A DNA stretch of 64,000 nt from Diphasiastrum complanatum (Eukaryota > Streptophyta > Lycopodiopsida > Lycopodiales > Lycopodiaceae): positions 31,949-95,948 of the forward strand of contig MU831936.1 in the NCBI GenBank assembly GCA_029204225.1. The letters run 5' to 3'. Position 1 is the first letter of the stretch. Every line of letters begins with the position of its first letter. The notes under the pieces are model-generated. The model worked only from the letters and a program-made list of their open reading frames with translations, searched no databases and was not told the DNA's origin. This document shows positions 22,339 through 34,100 of this stretch, in pieces. A program made the translations under genes and the position numbers.

Positions 22339-23110
22339 ATGGTTGATTGCAAACCAATTGATACTCCAATGGATCCAAGTATAGTATTGACTAAACCTAC
22401 TTGTGCTGATTTTGATAGTGAAGTACTCGACATAGCAAAGTACCCTTATCATTCACTCATAGGATCTTTGATGTATGCAATGCTATATACTAAACCAGAT
22501 TTAGCATACACTGTTAGCACGTTAAGTCAATTCATGTCTAATCTTAGGTCCTCTCATTGGAAAGCATTAAAGAGAGTGATGAGATATATTCAGGGAAGTT
22601 TAGATCACATTTTATGTTATGATGGAAATGCTATCAACCCACTCGTTCTGCGAGGCTACTCCGACTCAGATTGGGGAGGAACAGTCTCTACCAAAAAATC
22701 TACCTCCGAGTTCTGTTTCTATCTGACAAGGAGACCAATTTCATGGAATTCAAAGAAGCAGAAATTAGTTGCGCTTTCTTTGATAGAGGCAAAGTACATC
22801 GTAGCATGTCAAGCTTCAAAAGAAGCTATATGGATCAGGTTATTACTTCACAACTTACATCACACTCAATTCAATGCTACCACCATTCTGTGTGACAACT
22901 TAAGCTATATTTCACTGTCACTGAATCCCAGATTTCATGGCAAATTCAAGCACATAGAAATCCAGTATCATTTCATTCGGGAGAAAGTTTCTCAGGGAAA
23001 GTAATCCTTCAATACTACTCCACAACAGAAATGGTTGCAGACATCTTCAACAAAGCGCTTCCCAGGATCAAGCATCAGAAGTTCTTCAACATGATGAATC
23101 TGACAAAGAT
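22339..23110 (+). pseudogene. Element D RT end and RNase H
   Basis: Reads CKPIDTPMDPSIVLTKP (end of RT), YHSLIGSLMYAMLYTKPDLAY, FMSNLRSSHWKALKRVMRYI, LRGYSDSDWGGTVSTKKS, KQKLVALSLIEAKYI, ILCDNLSYISLSLNPRFHG and HIEIQYHFIREKV, open to 23004; then in another frame MVADIFNKALPRIKHQKF. RNase H acidic residues are largely kept (SDSDW, EAKY, CDN). The integrase and the YVDD part of RT are absent. Confidence 0.87.
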
Positions 23111-23130
23111 ACCAAGGCACCAACCGTGAT

Positions 23131-23142
23131 CTAAAGGGGGGC
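23131..23142 (+). other. Polypurine tract of element D
   Basis: CTAAAGGGGGGC immediately before the 3' LTR start TGTTGG, the usual plus-strand primer. Confidence 0.85.
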
Positions 23143-24570
23143 TGTTGGAAATTAAGTCCACAATTGTCTCCTTGGTGAATGACTTATTTCTATTTCAAGA
23201 TTCTTCCTGCACGTTTATTGATAGTTGATCTAGGGTCAAGTGAAACCAACTTTGGTTCTATGTCTACTTATCTGATACTTGTAGGAATCATAACTTAGAG
23301 AACCAAATTATTTGAAGAACGTCTACAACGAGCTTTTGGCTAATCTCCAGCAAAGGGTAACCAATCCTCTCATATTTCAAGTTCAGATGTTAAGTTCAAT
23401 AGTCTGAAGATCTTTGAAGACTTGGCCATCTTCAAGAACTTTCACAAATTAGCATTTAGAACAACTCTGTAGGAATACACTGAGTGTCGCAACAGTCTGC
23501 AAAAATACACTAAGTGTCGCAACAGTGTACAAAAATACACTATGTGTTGCAACAGTATGTAGAAATGAACTATGTTTTTCACAGTGTCGGTTTTTTTCGA
23601 AATGCAACATTGTCGACTTTTTCCGAAATGCGATAGTGTCGGCTTTTTTCTAAATGCGACACTTCAGCATAGTTCAACAGTTCAACTATTTTTCAACAGT
23701 GTCGGCTTTTTTGCACTTTCCCAAAGAGAGAGAAAAAGCTGACAGTCGTCCAATTTCAACAAGAAACGTTCCTAGCCACTTCCCAGAATTTGCGAAGTGA
23801 GAGAAAGCCACTTCACGTAAAATGAAAAGTGAGAGAATTTGCAACGTCCTCGTCCGTGTCAACATTCTCTGATTCGTTGACTGTATATACTATGTACAGT
23901 TATCACAAAAGCCAAATACCTCCAAGTACAACGACTTACCTAATTAGGTGACAAACATTTACTGTAGCTAAGATGGATGCAATCTATAAATGGATTCAAG
24001 CACACTCTACGTGATGATCCGTCCATGAGACGAATGAGTTCGAGCCTCCCATTTACACCGTCATTTTGTTGTGCTTCAGTGTAATATAGCAGCAACACGC
24101 TTTTCTATCTGTGTATAACGTAGATGAATGCTTGACAATGTGATTTGAATGCACTTCATTGCTGTTTGATAACATTTGTTCACTCACTTTGATCAGAATA
24201 CGGACGTCTACGACTCCTCAGTTTATGATCAGACGATGGCTGTCTTTGACGCTTGAGGAACTTGCGCTGTCATACTGCTCTTTCAATCTATTTCAGAACT
24301 AAACTTTTGACTAAATCCATTTTTCAGTAATACCACACACAAACCATTTCTAATCTCTTTGGTGGACTGTACTCATTTTTGTTTTTGTGAGTATGAACTA
24401 ACTTGTAAGATTCTGTTGGGCAATAGAACACTTAAGTTGTGATTATACTTAGCATAAACATTCTATTAGATTGTTTTTGAATCTAGCAGTCCATTATAGT
24501 GGGAGAGTTGTTCCACAAATATTCCTGCTCTCTTCTCCGCTCGCGTTCTCTATCATCCTTTGACCCATCA
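23143..24570 (+). repeat. 3' LTR of element D
   Basis: 1428 bp, partner of 20241-21663. The 31-bp tandem units recur at about 23466-23565. Differences are moderate (for example an extra TACAGTTATCACAAAAGC near 23895). Confidence 0.88.
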
Positions 24571-24581
24571 ATAATCCAACA

Positions 24582-24820
24582 CAACTTTGGAATACATATA
24601 TGTTCTTCCAAATTAATGCTTTAGGCATATACATGGCCAGTTATGGTTTACAAATTCATGTAATCTAAAGCTAACAAATGGAGTAACTTCAATAGCTTTT
24701 GATCTGTAAAGATGCGATAATGTTTTGGACGACACATCCTCAATCATAACTACTTAACTAAGGAGATCAAGCTGATGAGCGTCTTCATTTTTTAGGACAA
24801 AATTGTTTAAGTAGGGGGAT
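24582..24820 (+). other. Gypsy-like element K 3' tail and polypurine tract
   Basis: No coding motif is visible until the end, where AGGACAAAATTGTTTAAGTAGGGGGAT directly precedes an LTR. A 'GAGGACAA.TTGTTTAAGTAGGGGGA' block before the 3' LTR is familiar from plant Ty3/Gypsy elements. The rest of K is missing or unrecognisable. Confidence 0.55.
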
Positions 24821-25333
24821 TGTCATGTACTTTTAGTATAACAGTACTTATCAATGCTTTAGAACATCCATTGTAAGCTTTGTAGGCCCAAAAGGAGCTA
24901 TTAGCCTCAATAATAAGGTGGTTCCCCCCTCTTTAGGTCCTTCAAAGTGTCTCAATAAGGATAATAGGCCAACAAGGTCCAAATACATTTTATAAGGCTT
25001 AACAAGGGCTAACTATCTCTCAAGAAAGTTATGCTAAGTTAAGGGCTTTGCCTATAAGTAGGCAAGAGACATCAATTTTATGATCTTTTGGCTCATTTGC
25101 AAATGAGAGAGCTTAGCTCCTTCTTTGTAAATGTGAGCCATGGGAATAGAGCTTGCTAGGTCTCATGTGCCCAATCCACATGAATCTCATTCCATCTTTG
25201 TATTTGATTTGCTTCCATCCTTTGTTTCTAATTGATAGTTCCTTGAAGCTCTATTTGTATTTTGTGTTTTATGGCTACATCAACATGAATGCTAGACAAG
25301 GATGTTCCTTGAGATACGTACTCACTCCAACAT
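24821..25333 (+). repeat. 3' LTR of Gypsy-like element K
   Basis: 513 bp, TGTCATGTACTTTTAG to CACTCCAACA. It has a promoter-like CCTATAAGTAGG at 25051-25062, with GAGAGAGCTTAGCTCC and a Cys-less pyrimidine stretch downstream, as in plant LTRs. The preceding purine tract identifies it as a 3' LTR. I could not find a partner LTR in the window. Confidence 0.6.
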
Positions 25334-25369
25334 AAAGTGCCAAAGTGGTATGAAAGGATAGTACAAGAA

Positions 25370-25540
25370 GGATAGGAAGAAATCCCATCTACAAGCCAAG
25401 CTGGACAAATCAGGAGATCCACGAGGAGTCAAAGACCACTCGATAGATACCAGGTAAATTACGTTCTCATGACGGAAATAAGAAATTTCCATGAACCCAC
25501 TACATTTGAAGAAGTGAGGGAAAGCAAATTGCAACTGTTG
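25370..25540 (+). pseudogene. Copia integrase-RT linker fragment
   Basis: The plus-strand frame reads RRSTRSQRPLDRYQVNYVL followed by MTEI and EPTTFEEVRESK, the typical Copia 'R.S.R.R.PP.RY.DYVLMT...EP.TFEEA' linker at the start of RT. Nothing of the RT that should follow is seen, so it is a short relic. Confidence 0.6.
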
Positions 25541-27064
25541 ATGTTTCTATGGTTGCACAAGGCCAAGCAATAAGCAAGGCCAGACACCCCATTCAGACTC
25601 TTGAAGTGCAAAAGCAAGGGGCCACATATAGGGATGACTTCCTAGCAACATCAATTGTCCTTAGAATCAAAGAATAGACAATAGAAACAAGGAATGGTGG
25701 GGCTAGGGAACAAAAGATCAAGCACCATAGAACTCGTGAGAGATCCCTAGTTAGACATAACTTTGATTTAGTAGAAGCCCTCATAAAAAACAAGACTGAA
25801 ACATGAAGGAGAAGCATAGGGCCAACACCCTACATTACATAATGAACCCAAGCAGTAGAAAGGTAGGATATCAGACCTGTGCAGCCTAAACTCCAACTGG
25901 AATAACAATGTGTAGAAGACATTGCATAGGTCTTAGAATGCAGCTAACCACCAATGCTAAACTCACCATGAAATGCCAAGTAGAAATCTCTTTATGGCCC
26001 TCATAGGCACATTAGAATATTGACCAAATGATAGGTAGCTAACCCCAACCATAGGCTGCAATAGTCTGAACTTGGAAAAAATGACTAAAATCAATAGGCC
26101 TCTCACCGTGAAAGAGGAACAGAGAGAAGATATCAACAATCTCCAATCCAACCAAATAACTAGAATGGGCGAATTCGATCTCCCTTTTCACTGCCACCCC
26201 AACATAACAAACACCAGACCCCAATCATATGCCTTCATGATATCTTGAAAAAAAGAGGAGCCTAGAAGGCAACACAAATAAGACTAAAAAACATCACAAT
26301 GACCAAGACAAGGGCTTAAATAAAAAGGAAACTGGCAAACGCAATGTAAGAACGATAACAAAGTCCATCATATCTAATAATTTATAGCCTTGAAGAAACA
26401 CTTTATACAGTTAGTCTGTACTCTGGCTGCGCGGTTGAGCCCATTCATAGCCAACCCATCACATTAAAACACAACAACAATACAACACACGAGGAATTCT
26501 AATAATTCATCACACCTAGTTAACTTGAATAACATGAAGTAGAAGAAGAAACAACAATATTAATGAACATAGGAGTTGTGAGTAGAGGTAGGCAAACACA
26601 CTCTCATGTTCCTCCAAGGTAATTGTCATCGAGCTTTGTGTCTGGGAACACGAGGACTAGAAGAAGGCATAAGAAGAGATGTGGCCGTAGTTGCGAGAGA
26701 AGGAGTGGATGAAAGGGGTGGGCGCTATCATTCGTGATGATGAGCAAGCTGATTCAGAGAGGGGATCTAAAAAACAGTGAAGATCGAGGAGAAGAAAGAG
26801 GATGAGAATTTCAATTGCACTAAAGACGTACACCAGCGAGAGTCGTTGCTGCACACTTGTTTAAAGAGAGTGATAAAGGTGTCTTCCGTGCAAAGTCACA
26901 CGTGTTTAAACAAAAAAAATACCAGTAGATTTCAATCACCAAGAGTGTAGAACATTTAGTCACATGGATAGGCTCAACATTCAATAAACTTTGGTCTGGG
27001 CATAGACTAGAATCATGAACAATTGTGAAAGGCCATGAGAAAGAAGCACCTCTTTGTATCTTAA
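25541..27064. other. Intergenic stretch without recognised content
   Basis: About 1.5 kb with only short open frames on the minus strand (up to 74 codons) that show no motif I recognise. No LTR ends, tandem repeats or RNA genes were seen. It leads into the pyrimidine-rich start of the methyltransferase gene. Confidence 0.5.
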
Positions 27065-28112
27065 TTTTTTTTTTTTATTATCTCTTCTTCTTCTTCTTCT
27101 TCTTCATCTTCATCGTCTTTTGCTTCTTCTTCGTCTTCGAAGGTGACACGATGCCGCTTCAACTTCCATAACGATGCTCGATCGCTTGGGATCGGATGGA
27201 TCGTCGAGCGTGTTGAACGTAAGTTTTGTTTTCGTTTTCTCTTCAAAGCGTAACATCTTTCGTACTGGCTTTGTCAGCTTGCCATTAAGTGACGCCTTTG
27301 GTTTGCCATTTGTCTTCATTCTTGGATTAAACGTAAGTCTGTAACGTCAAATTTTACGAGTCGCTTTATGTAATGCCGTCCGGATGGATGTTCTTCGATA
27401 CAGATTGCCATTGAATGCAATGTTGTAATTTTTTTCCTGCTTTTTTTTCATTGAATGTAGATTGTGTTGGAGCCGGCTGTATTCATGCCGTTCGCTGTTC
27501 TTTGCTACTAATCGTGAATTATAACCCAATATTTTTCGGTTATACATGTGAAGCTGCCATGTTTCACATCGATAACCTTTAAATATAAAGCATGCCTGGA
27601 TTTTCTGCTCATTGTTTCTCATTGCCATTTACTTCTTGCTGCATTACTGCTATTTATTTTGGATTCATGAGCAGAATCTTGTTGGTTGCAGCAATCTGAA
27701 CTGTCAATGACAACGTTACGTATTGCTAATTGCTGTTTTCTTTACCATATTTCAGGTGAGCCTGGTTTCAGACTGAACCGTAAATGGTCTGAATACTCTT
27801 CCACAGTCATTTAGTGAATGCACGACGCGAGCTTCTCGTTTCAGTAATTGCGGTTTCTCTAATCCCTTTGCTGAGTGCTCCAACTAAGACTCCAGCACAA
27901 CTTGTTTGAGATGACCAAACGCAGAATATCATCCCCTTACTTTTCCTCCTTTGCCAAACATATCGTAAAATAATGCCTTTTGTTTCATCACTATCTTCTG
28001 CTCAATCTTTCAAGCACGTTCGCTATAGCAGGAGGTTGGTAAAGACCGACAAATTTCTATCCTTGGCTGCCTACTCCAATTACAGCATTCAGAGCCTTAC
28101 ACTTATTCAGTC
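27065..28112 (+). promoter_or_regulatory. Probable 5' leader of the methyltransferase gene
   Basis: A CTT/TCTTC-rich run (27080-27140) is followed by more GC-rich sequence and two strong 5' splice sites, GAAC|GTAAGT at 27219 and AAAC|GTAAGT at 27331. An acceptor, CACTTATTCAG at 28100-28110, lies two bases before the chosen ATG at 28113. A leader intron 27219-28110 is therefore plausible. The frame that would join the ATG has a stop at 27062 and no ATG, so I treat this as untranslated. The exact transcription start is unknown. Confidence 0.45.
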
Positions 28113-31100
28113 ATGGATAATCTCATCGAGATGCTCTATGAAATCCAAAAGGAAGCTTTATGGCTAAGAGAAAGAGAAACACGAGCCAAGGAACGCCGAA
28201 ATAGCTTGAAACAGGTAAACCATAGGCCGGGTAGTCGTGACAATAGATTCTAAGAATATTTTCTGCTACGTTGAAGATCAGTTTTTGACAAGTAATTGAA
28301 GAGGTATAACTCGGCAATTCATTTAAATTTGTGCTATAGTAAAATTTCTGGTAGTTTTTACACGTTTTGAAGGTTAATCAGGCATTCAATTAGCCATTTA
28401 TAGCAATTTGTGCTATTTTTTCGAAGGGTTGATCATAACCTTGTAGTCTTCAGTCTCTCATCTCAGAAGAAACCCTGCTAGATGAAGCTTAATCTTTGTA
28501 GGGTGCTTAATACATTTGTGGCTTGAGTCCTTCCATACTGGCACTGGAAACTTCTATTGACCTTGGTTCTTATGGCAGAAATCTATCCAGGAAGGAGTGC
28601 AGGAACCTCCGGTGGACGATTGGATAAAAGCTCTCAGAAGAAAATTCCATACTACTAACCCAAAGCCTATTGTGGTTTTGAGCCTATTTGATGGCATTGG
28701 AGGCATTTGGGCTGCTCTCAGGCTCCTGAACATTCCATTCACTGGATACAGCTCTGAAATAGTAAGTATCAACAAGCTGCTAATGAGATCAATAGAGCTT
28801 TCATTGTCTGTTTTCTGTGTTCATACCTAGCCCGTGCCTTATTTTCATATAGCATCAACCTAGACAATATTATACAGCTACAAAATGTCAGTATCACCTA
28901 TAGTACAAGTCGGAGGTTGAATACCTCTTCGTTGTTTTAACCTCTTAGCACCTAGTACTTTAGGTAATAGAGACAAATGACTAACGTTGTGGGTGTAGAA
29001 TCTAGGATCTAGGAGACAAACTGAATAGGCATGCATTGTGAGGTGAAAAGGTGTTGAACCTCTAACTGATACTAAAAGTTAGACTGAAGGTTATAGAGTT
29101 AACAGCTCACATTCGTAGGTGCAGAATATGTGAGAAGAACTGAGCAGTGAAGATATGTGATAAGAAATGTCGTGATGTGAAGAGTTGAATCTCTGTCAGG
29201 TGCTTCGTAATAGAGATATTTTACGGACTCTTTCAAGTGCAGACAGTAGAATATTGTGTATGTTAATGCTAGATTACATGATTAACGATACTCCCCTTTA
29301 ACCTAGCATCATCTTTGAAACAAACTATGACAAGGTCAAATTTTTTAGCAGCCATGCTTCCATCAAATCTATAAAGATTGCTTGTACTGCCTCCTTTGTT
29401 GCAGCTAGTCCCCCTGCTTCGAATGTTTTGGAACCTTTTGTTGGTAAAGATGTGCTCTTGTACCCCCTGTGACCCACATATTATTAATCTCTTTGGCACG
29501 TTCATGTAAAGAAGAGGTGATGCAAATTGTATGGCAGTACAAAGGATGGATCTATGCCAAAGGGAGGGTGAGGGGAAGAGGGAGAGGGAAAGGGAGAGGG
29601 AGAGAGAATAACTTGGTAGGCCTTCTGTGAAAAAGCTTAATACCATTGAGCGATTCAATTTTCATACAAAGTTTGACACGATTTATGTATCAAGATTTAG
29701 CCACGTTAATGAATATCTAGGGGATTTGACTAACGAAAATCATATCTAGTAGCATTTTCTACTGACAGTTTTCTGGCCCACCATGTAAGCATTACCTAGT
29801 AACCACTTAATTTTTTTGAAATTCAAATTAGGTTCTCTAAGCTCTTGTGACATATGTGCCATGTCAAAGAGTCAGCAATCCTTTAAACATGTTTCTTTTA
29901 TTGAGTTTTTTCTGTTCCCATCTTCAAATTCATGTCAAGGCCAGCTCTTTTTGAGCCTTTTCTATCTCCTCTCTAGGTTTTATCCTCCAAGGCTGTCTAC
30001 ATTTAAAACCTACAGAATTTTGATCTCTTTTTTGTGTGCCGCTAATATCTTTTTTTAATGAAAGTTTGATGGCATTTATGAAGGCTCTAATTTAAAAGTT
30101 ATAGAACCCATTAAGGTCTTTTGTGCCTTTGACAGAAACCCTTAACAAGGAAATGAGTGGCTTGCCTAAAGTTCTAGCTTGTTCAAAGTTCTAGTTGATG
30201 GTGTGATGTTCCACTACTTGTTTGTTTTGTTTGGCTCCTTTGGCTTCAGCCTACACCATTGCTGCTTCTGAGGTTCCTTTTTGTATCTCCCCTCTATAGG
30301 ATTGTTTAATCTAGGATTTATGGTCCCTTTGGTGCGGTAACACTCATCTATGACGAATGGTATGTTAACTGTGACCTTTCATAGGGTCAATCTCATGCAG
30401 TCTAATTCCTACTATTGCCTTTCACATGGGCATACCTTAGTGGGATGTTACAATTTGTCTTCTTATTGTTCTATTTTATATTTGCTCTTAGATGTAATGG
30501 CATACTTGCTTTTTCTATTTTGATTACCTTGTTTGATATAAATCTGTGCCCTTATATCACGCCTGTGCAGAATCCAGATGCAATACAAGTATTAAGAGAG
30601 AGATACCCAGATATTGAACACCTTGGTGATATCAGAAAGGTGACACAGGATGATGTCAAACAACAAATTGACCTTGTTGTTGGTGGCTTTCCTTGTCAGG
30701 ATCTTAGTTGTATGGGTAGAAGGATTGGGTATGACTTATCTCTAAGTACTTACTAAAACATTTGCTTTGCTTTGCTATGTAACATGAATCTGTGCAATGT
30801 TCTATTTAAATCTACCAAATTGAAGGCATTTCACTATTGCTATGTGGTTGTGACACATTATTTTGAAAATTGATTATAAAGTTTCTAACTGGCATTTTTA
30901 GTTCATATAGAATGACTAGCCCATAAAGTCTTTTTTTAGCTAAGAATGTTAGACAAATAATGTTAGCAAAATTTCTTACAGACCACATACTAATGCATTT
31001 GGAAAATTAGATCAATACGTTAGTATTACTTTTGAGGTTGCAAAGATCATTGTCAATTTTGGATATGGGTACCGCTAATCAAGGACATGTTGTCACCATG

Positions 31101-34100
31101 AGAGTGATTTGGTGAAATACCATCTATCTCCGGGCTAACAATGTGAAGTAACTTCACCAGCAAGAACTCATAGGAAAGAGAGACTTAATCCAGTCCTATT
31201 TTGAAAGGTCCATATAATTTTATAGAGGTTCTGTCTTCCTAGTATTTCCTTTGGTAAAAATATACTCCATGCATTTTATTTCTTTTTCAATAAGTAAGGC
31301 TTTCCCTTTGATATGATAGTGTGTATGTTCCTTTGCAGATCTTTTTGTTTCAGACTCGCCATGAATATTTTAAGAATGTACATTAATATCATGTGCCTGT
31401 GCAGGACATTGTCACTTTTCTCTTGCCCTTCATTCTTCTGACACTTGTCCCTGCTTTCATTATTTTCCTGTTGGCACACATAATGCCTTTACAGAAATAC
31501 AAACAATTTACAGGCTATCTTATGAAGCTCAATTTTTTTTTTTTGCACTTTTCAGGCTTCATGGACAACAAAGTCGACTCTTTTTTGAAGTTCTCCGGGT
31601 GCTTCAAACCTTCAAACCCAAATGGTAAGTAAAATTGATTCAAAACTGAATCCTATTTTAAGTATCGTGTCACTATCTATCCTTTACATTCAAGATCTAG
31701 ATTTTATCGAACCCATTGCTGGAAATGTGCATCTTATCTCCTGGCTGCTTTAGTTGGGTTGACTTCTCATCTATGGTCATATTAAGACTTAGGGATTGTT
31801 TTCTTCTAGGTTTCTTGTTGAAAACGTGGCCTCCATGTCATGGATAGATCGTGATGAGATTTCCAAGTATCTGAAATGCTATCCGATAGAAATTGATTCA
31901 CAAGAGCTAACACCAAGTAAAAGAAAGCGATTATATTGGACGAATGTCCCTCATCCAAAAAGTCTTCCCATGATTAAAGAGCACCACTTGACATCCCTAC
32001 AAAGTGTGTTGGAGAGTGGTACGGCCTTGGAAACAAAGCTTGGTGTAAGTTTATTTACAATTCAACAATCTTTAGTGGATTTATACAACTTGATGTTTAA
32101 ATGCACCAATTCTAAGTACATATTCTTGGCTATATGTAAAGCAGTACAAATTTGGTCGACTTTATTTAAAGCTTTATCTTACATATTGAGTTCATACAAA
32201 AGTTGCAAGACTTTGGCTTCCATCATTTTTCTCTCTCACCTTAATCAGTTCTTTGCTTACACGTACATGATTCTTTTTGCCGTTTTCTTTGTTCATAAGC
32301 AAATTGGGAAGAATTGGAAGGAAAATGGAGAAGTGAGAAATAATTATCATAACAGTAAAATGATGCTATATGTAACATTATATTTTGGCTCATTGACATG
32401 TTTCCTTTTCTTATTGCAAGATTGGCTCAGGAAATAGTTCAACTTAAGCCAATTTGCATAATTGTCAATGCATAACTTGAACTCATAGTTTTGTTAAAGC
32501 ACTTAATGCGCTTGTGTTTCAAGTGTAATATGTGTTTCTTATTAGTCATTATCGTGGCTCTTTGTTTGGAGACGTTTTGTGTTGCCTATGCTAATGATCT
32601 ACAAAATGGGATGAATGGCCTCTTGAAAGCATTGAGCAGTGATCTTGGTGGCTTGTTTGATAGCGTCATGCATGGCCTTTAGGATTCATGGAAACTCTAG
32701 ACAAGAGTTAGAGGTGGCCATGCCATTCGAGAAATTGAGAACTTGCTTGGTTTCTCAGTTGGATAGACTAGCATCTATCTTCTCACTAATGACATCTATT
32801 AGGCTTGTGTCCTCCGTTTGGTTAAGTTTTATGGATATTTTGTCATTTTTTGATATGCCCTTATAGTCCCAAGTTTTAGGTAAATACAATGAAGCTTTTA
32901 AGTTATGAATTCTTTGAAAGCACATGGATCTCTATAGGAAGTGTATTCAATGATAGTTTCAAGATTACAAAATCCATGACGTATTACAATTCTGACCGAT
33001 AGATCAATAGATTTATGCCAACTCTAGATGCACAACTTGCTTAGATACAAAGACAAGAGATCTACTTTAGGATTAGAAACAAATCATACTTATACTTGTT
33101 GAGGCTTGCGTTATGTCACCAAGATGCAATAAATGTGGTTTAATATTAAACCATCATCTTCCCAATACACTTTGGAAGATGTGTCCATCCATTTCGTATT
33201 GGCCCTAGATTAGAAGTTTGCAACTAAGTAGATTGCATGAATGTCAAGTGGTGGGTAGCTCTAGACACCTTATCTAGATGTGGAGGACCCAAATTTTGGG
33301 TTTCAGAAAGTGGCCTCCAAATTTGGTGCTTGACCTAAAGTTGGATTTTGTGCATTCTTTCATAGCTTCTTATATAAGCTTGCATTCCCCTTTAAAGAAC
33401 GTTCAAATGTAGGCACTTGACTTAGGCTTTGAGGTCTATCACAAACTTGGCAGTTGGATATTCTTTCACATTCTCCCTCAAATACAACTTCTTTCCCCCT
33501 TGATGAGCGATCTCTTTTTAACACCAAGAAGGTTTCTATGTTTCTCAAATAGTTTTTGGCCTAAGAACTTAACAAAAGTTTTCCAATTGATACAAAGTTT
33601 AGTGTCCATATAGGATGATTCACTACTCTTGAATTGATTTTACAACTTGATATAGGATTATAAAGTGTAAACTTTTCAAGGATAGACAATGCAAACTTTT
33701 CTTCTCTTAAGAAAATAGTATTATGTTTTCTCCGTGCTTATATCCCTAACATGCAATGAAGACTTTCAAGATCCTTCATTTCAGGTCTTTGACTAATCCT
33801 TTTGTCAAAATCTAACTTCTTGTAAGTAGAAAATCATCAACTTAAGGCAAAAGACAGGTGATATAGTTTTCATCAAACTTGTAGTAGAAAGAGTGACCAT
33901 ATGCACTCAACATGAGACCAAAAGGATTAGACTCCCTCTGAACTCTCAAGCAAAGAACGCGGCTGAAAGCCATACATCAGCATAAAAGGACTGACTTTGG
34001 TGGCAGAATGCTTCGCACTATTGTGCACGAACTCAACCATTGGGAGATACTTTTCCCAATCAGACTGTCGGTGAGAAAAATATGCTCTAAGCATATCTTC

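Larger units (their letters stand above)
20241..24570 (+). mobile_element. Copia element D, plus strand, internally deleted
   Basis: LTRs at 20241-21663 and 23143-24570 start TGTTGGARATTAAGTCCAC and end CCCATTA/CCCATCA. ATAAT flanks both sides (20236-20240, 24571-24575). A Met-tRNA primer-binding site and a purine tract lie in the right places. The 1.5-kb inside keeps gag and RNase H only; protease, integrase and RT are deleted. It is the only plus-strand member of the nest. Confidence 0.92.
18002..24581 (-). repeat. 5' LTR of E1, split by a solo LTR and by element D
   Basis: LTR sequence covers 18002-18901, 20193-20240 and 24571-24581. The first two blocks meet at the GATTA duplication and the last two at ATAAT. 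The assembled LTR, about 0.95 kb, starts TTTTGGAAGAAGG (expected TGTTGG) and ends AATAATCCAACA, matching the left LTR end at 795-805. A terminal target duplication for E1 cannot be checked because the other end is off the window. Confidence 0.82.

Noticed and set aside
27061-27246. Minus-strand frame ending in an acidic Glu/Asp run
   Set aside because: It is the reverse reading of the CTT-rich leader upstream of the methyltransferase gene; there is no supporting context.
29269-29658. 129-codon minus-strand frame in methyltransferase intron 2
   Set aside because: Its length comes from the GA-rich repeat at 29558-29608 (a Ser-Leu repeat); no motif and it is inside an intron.
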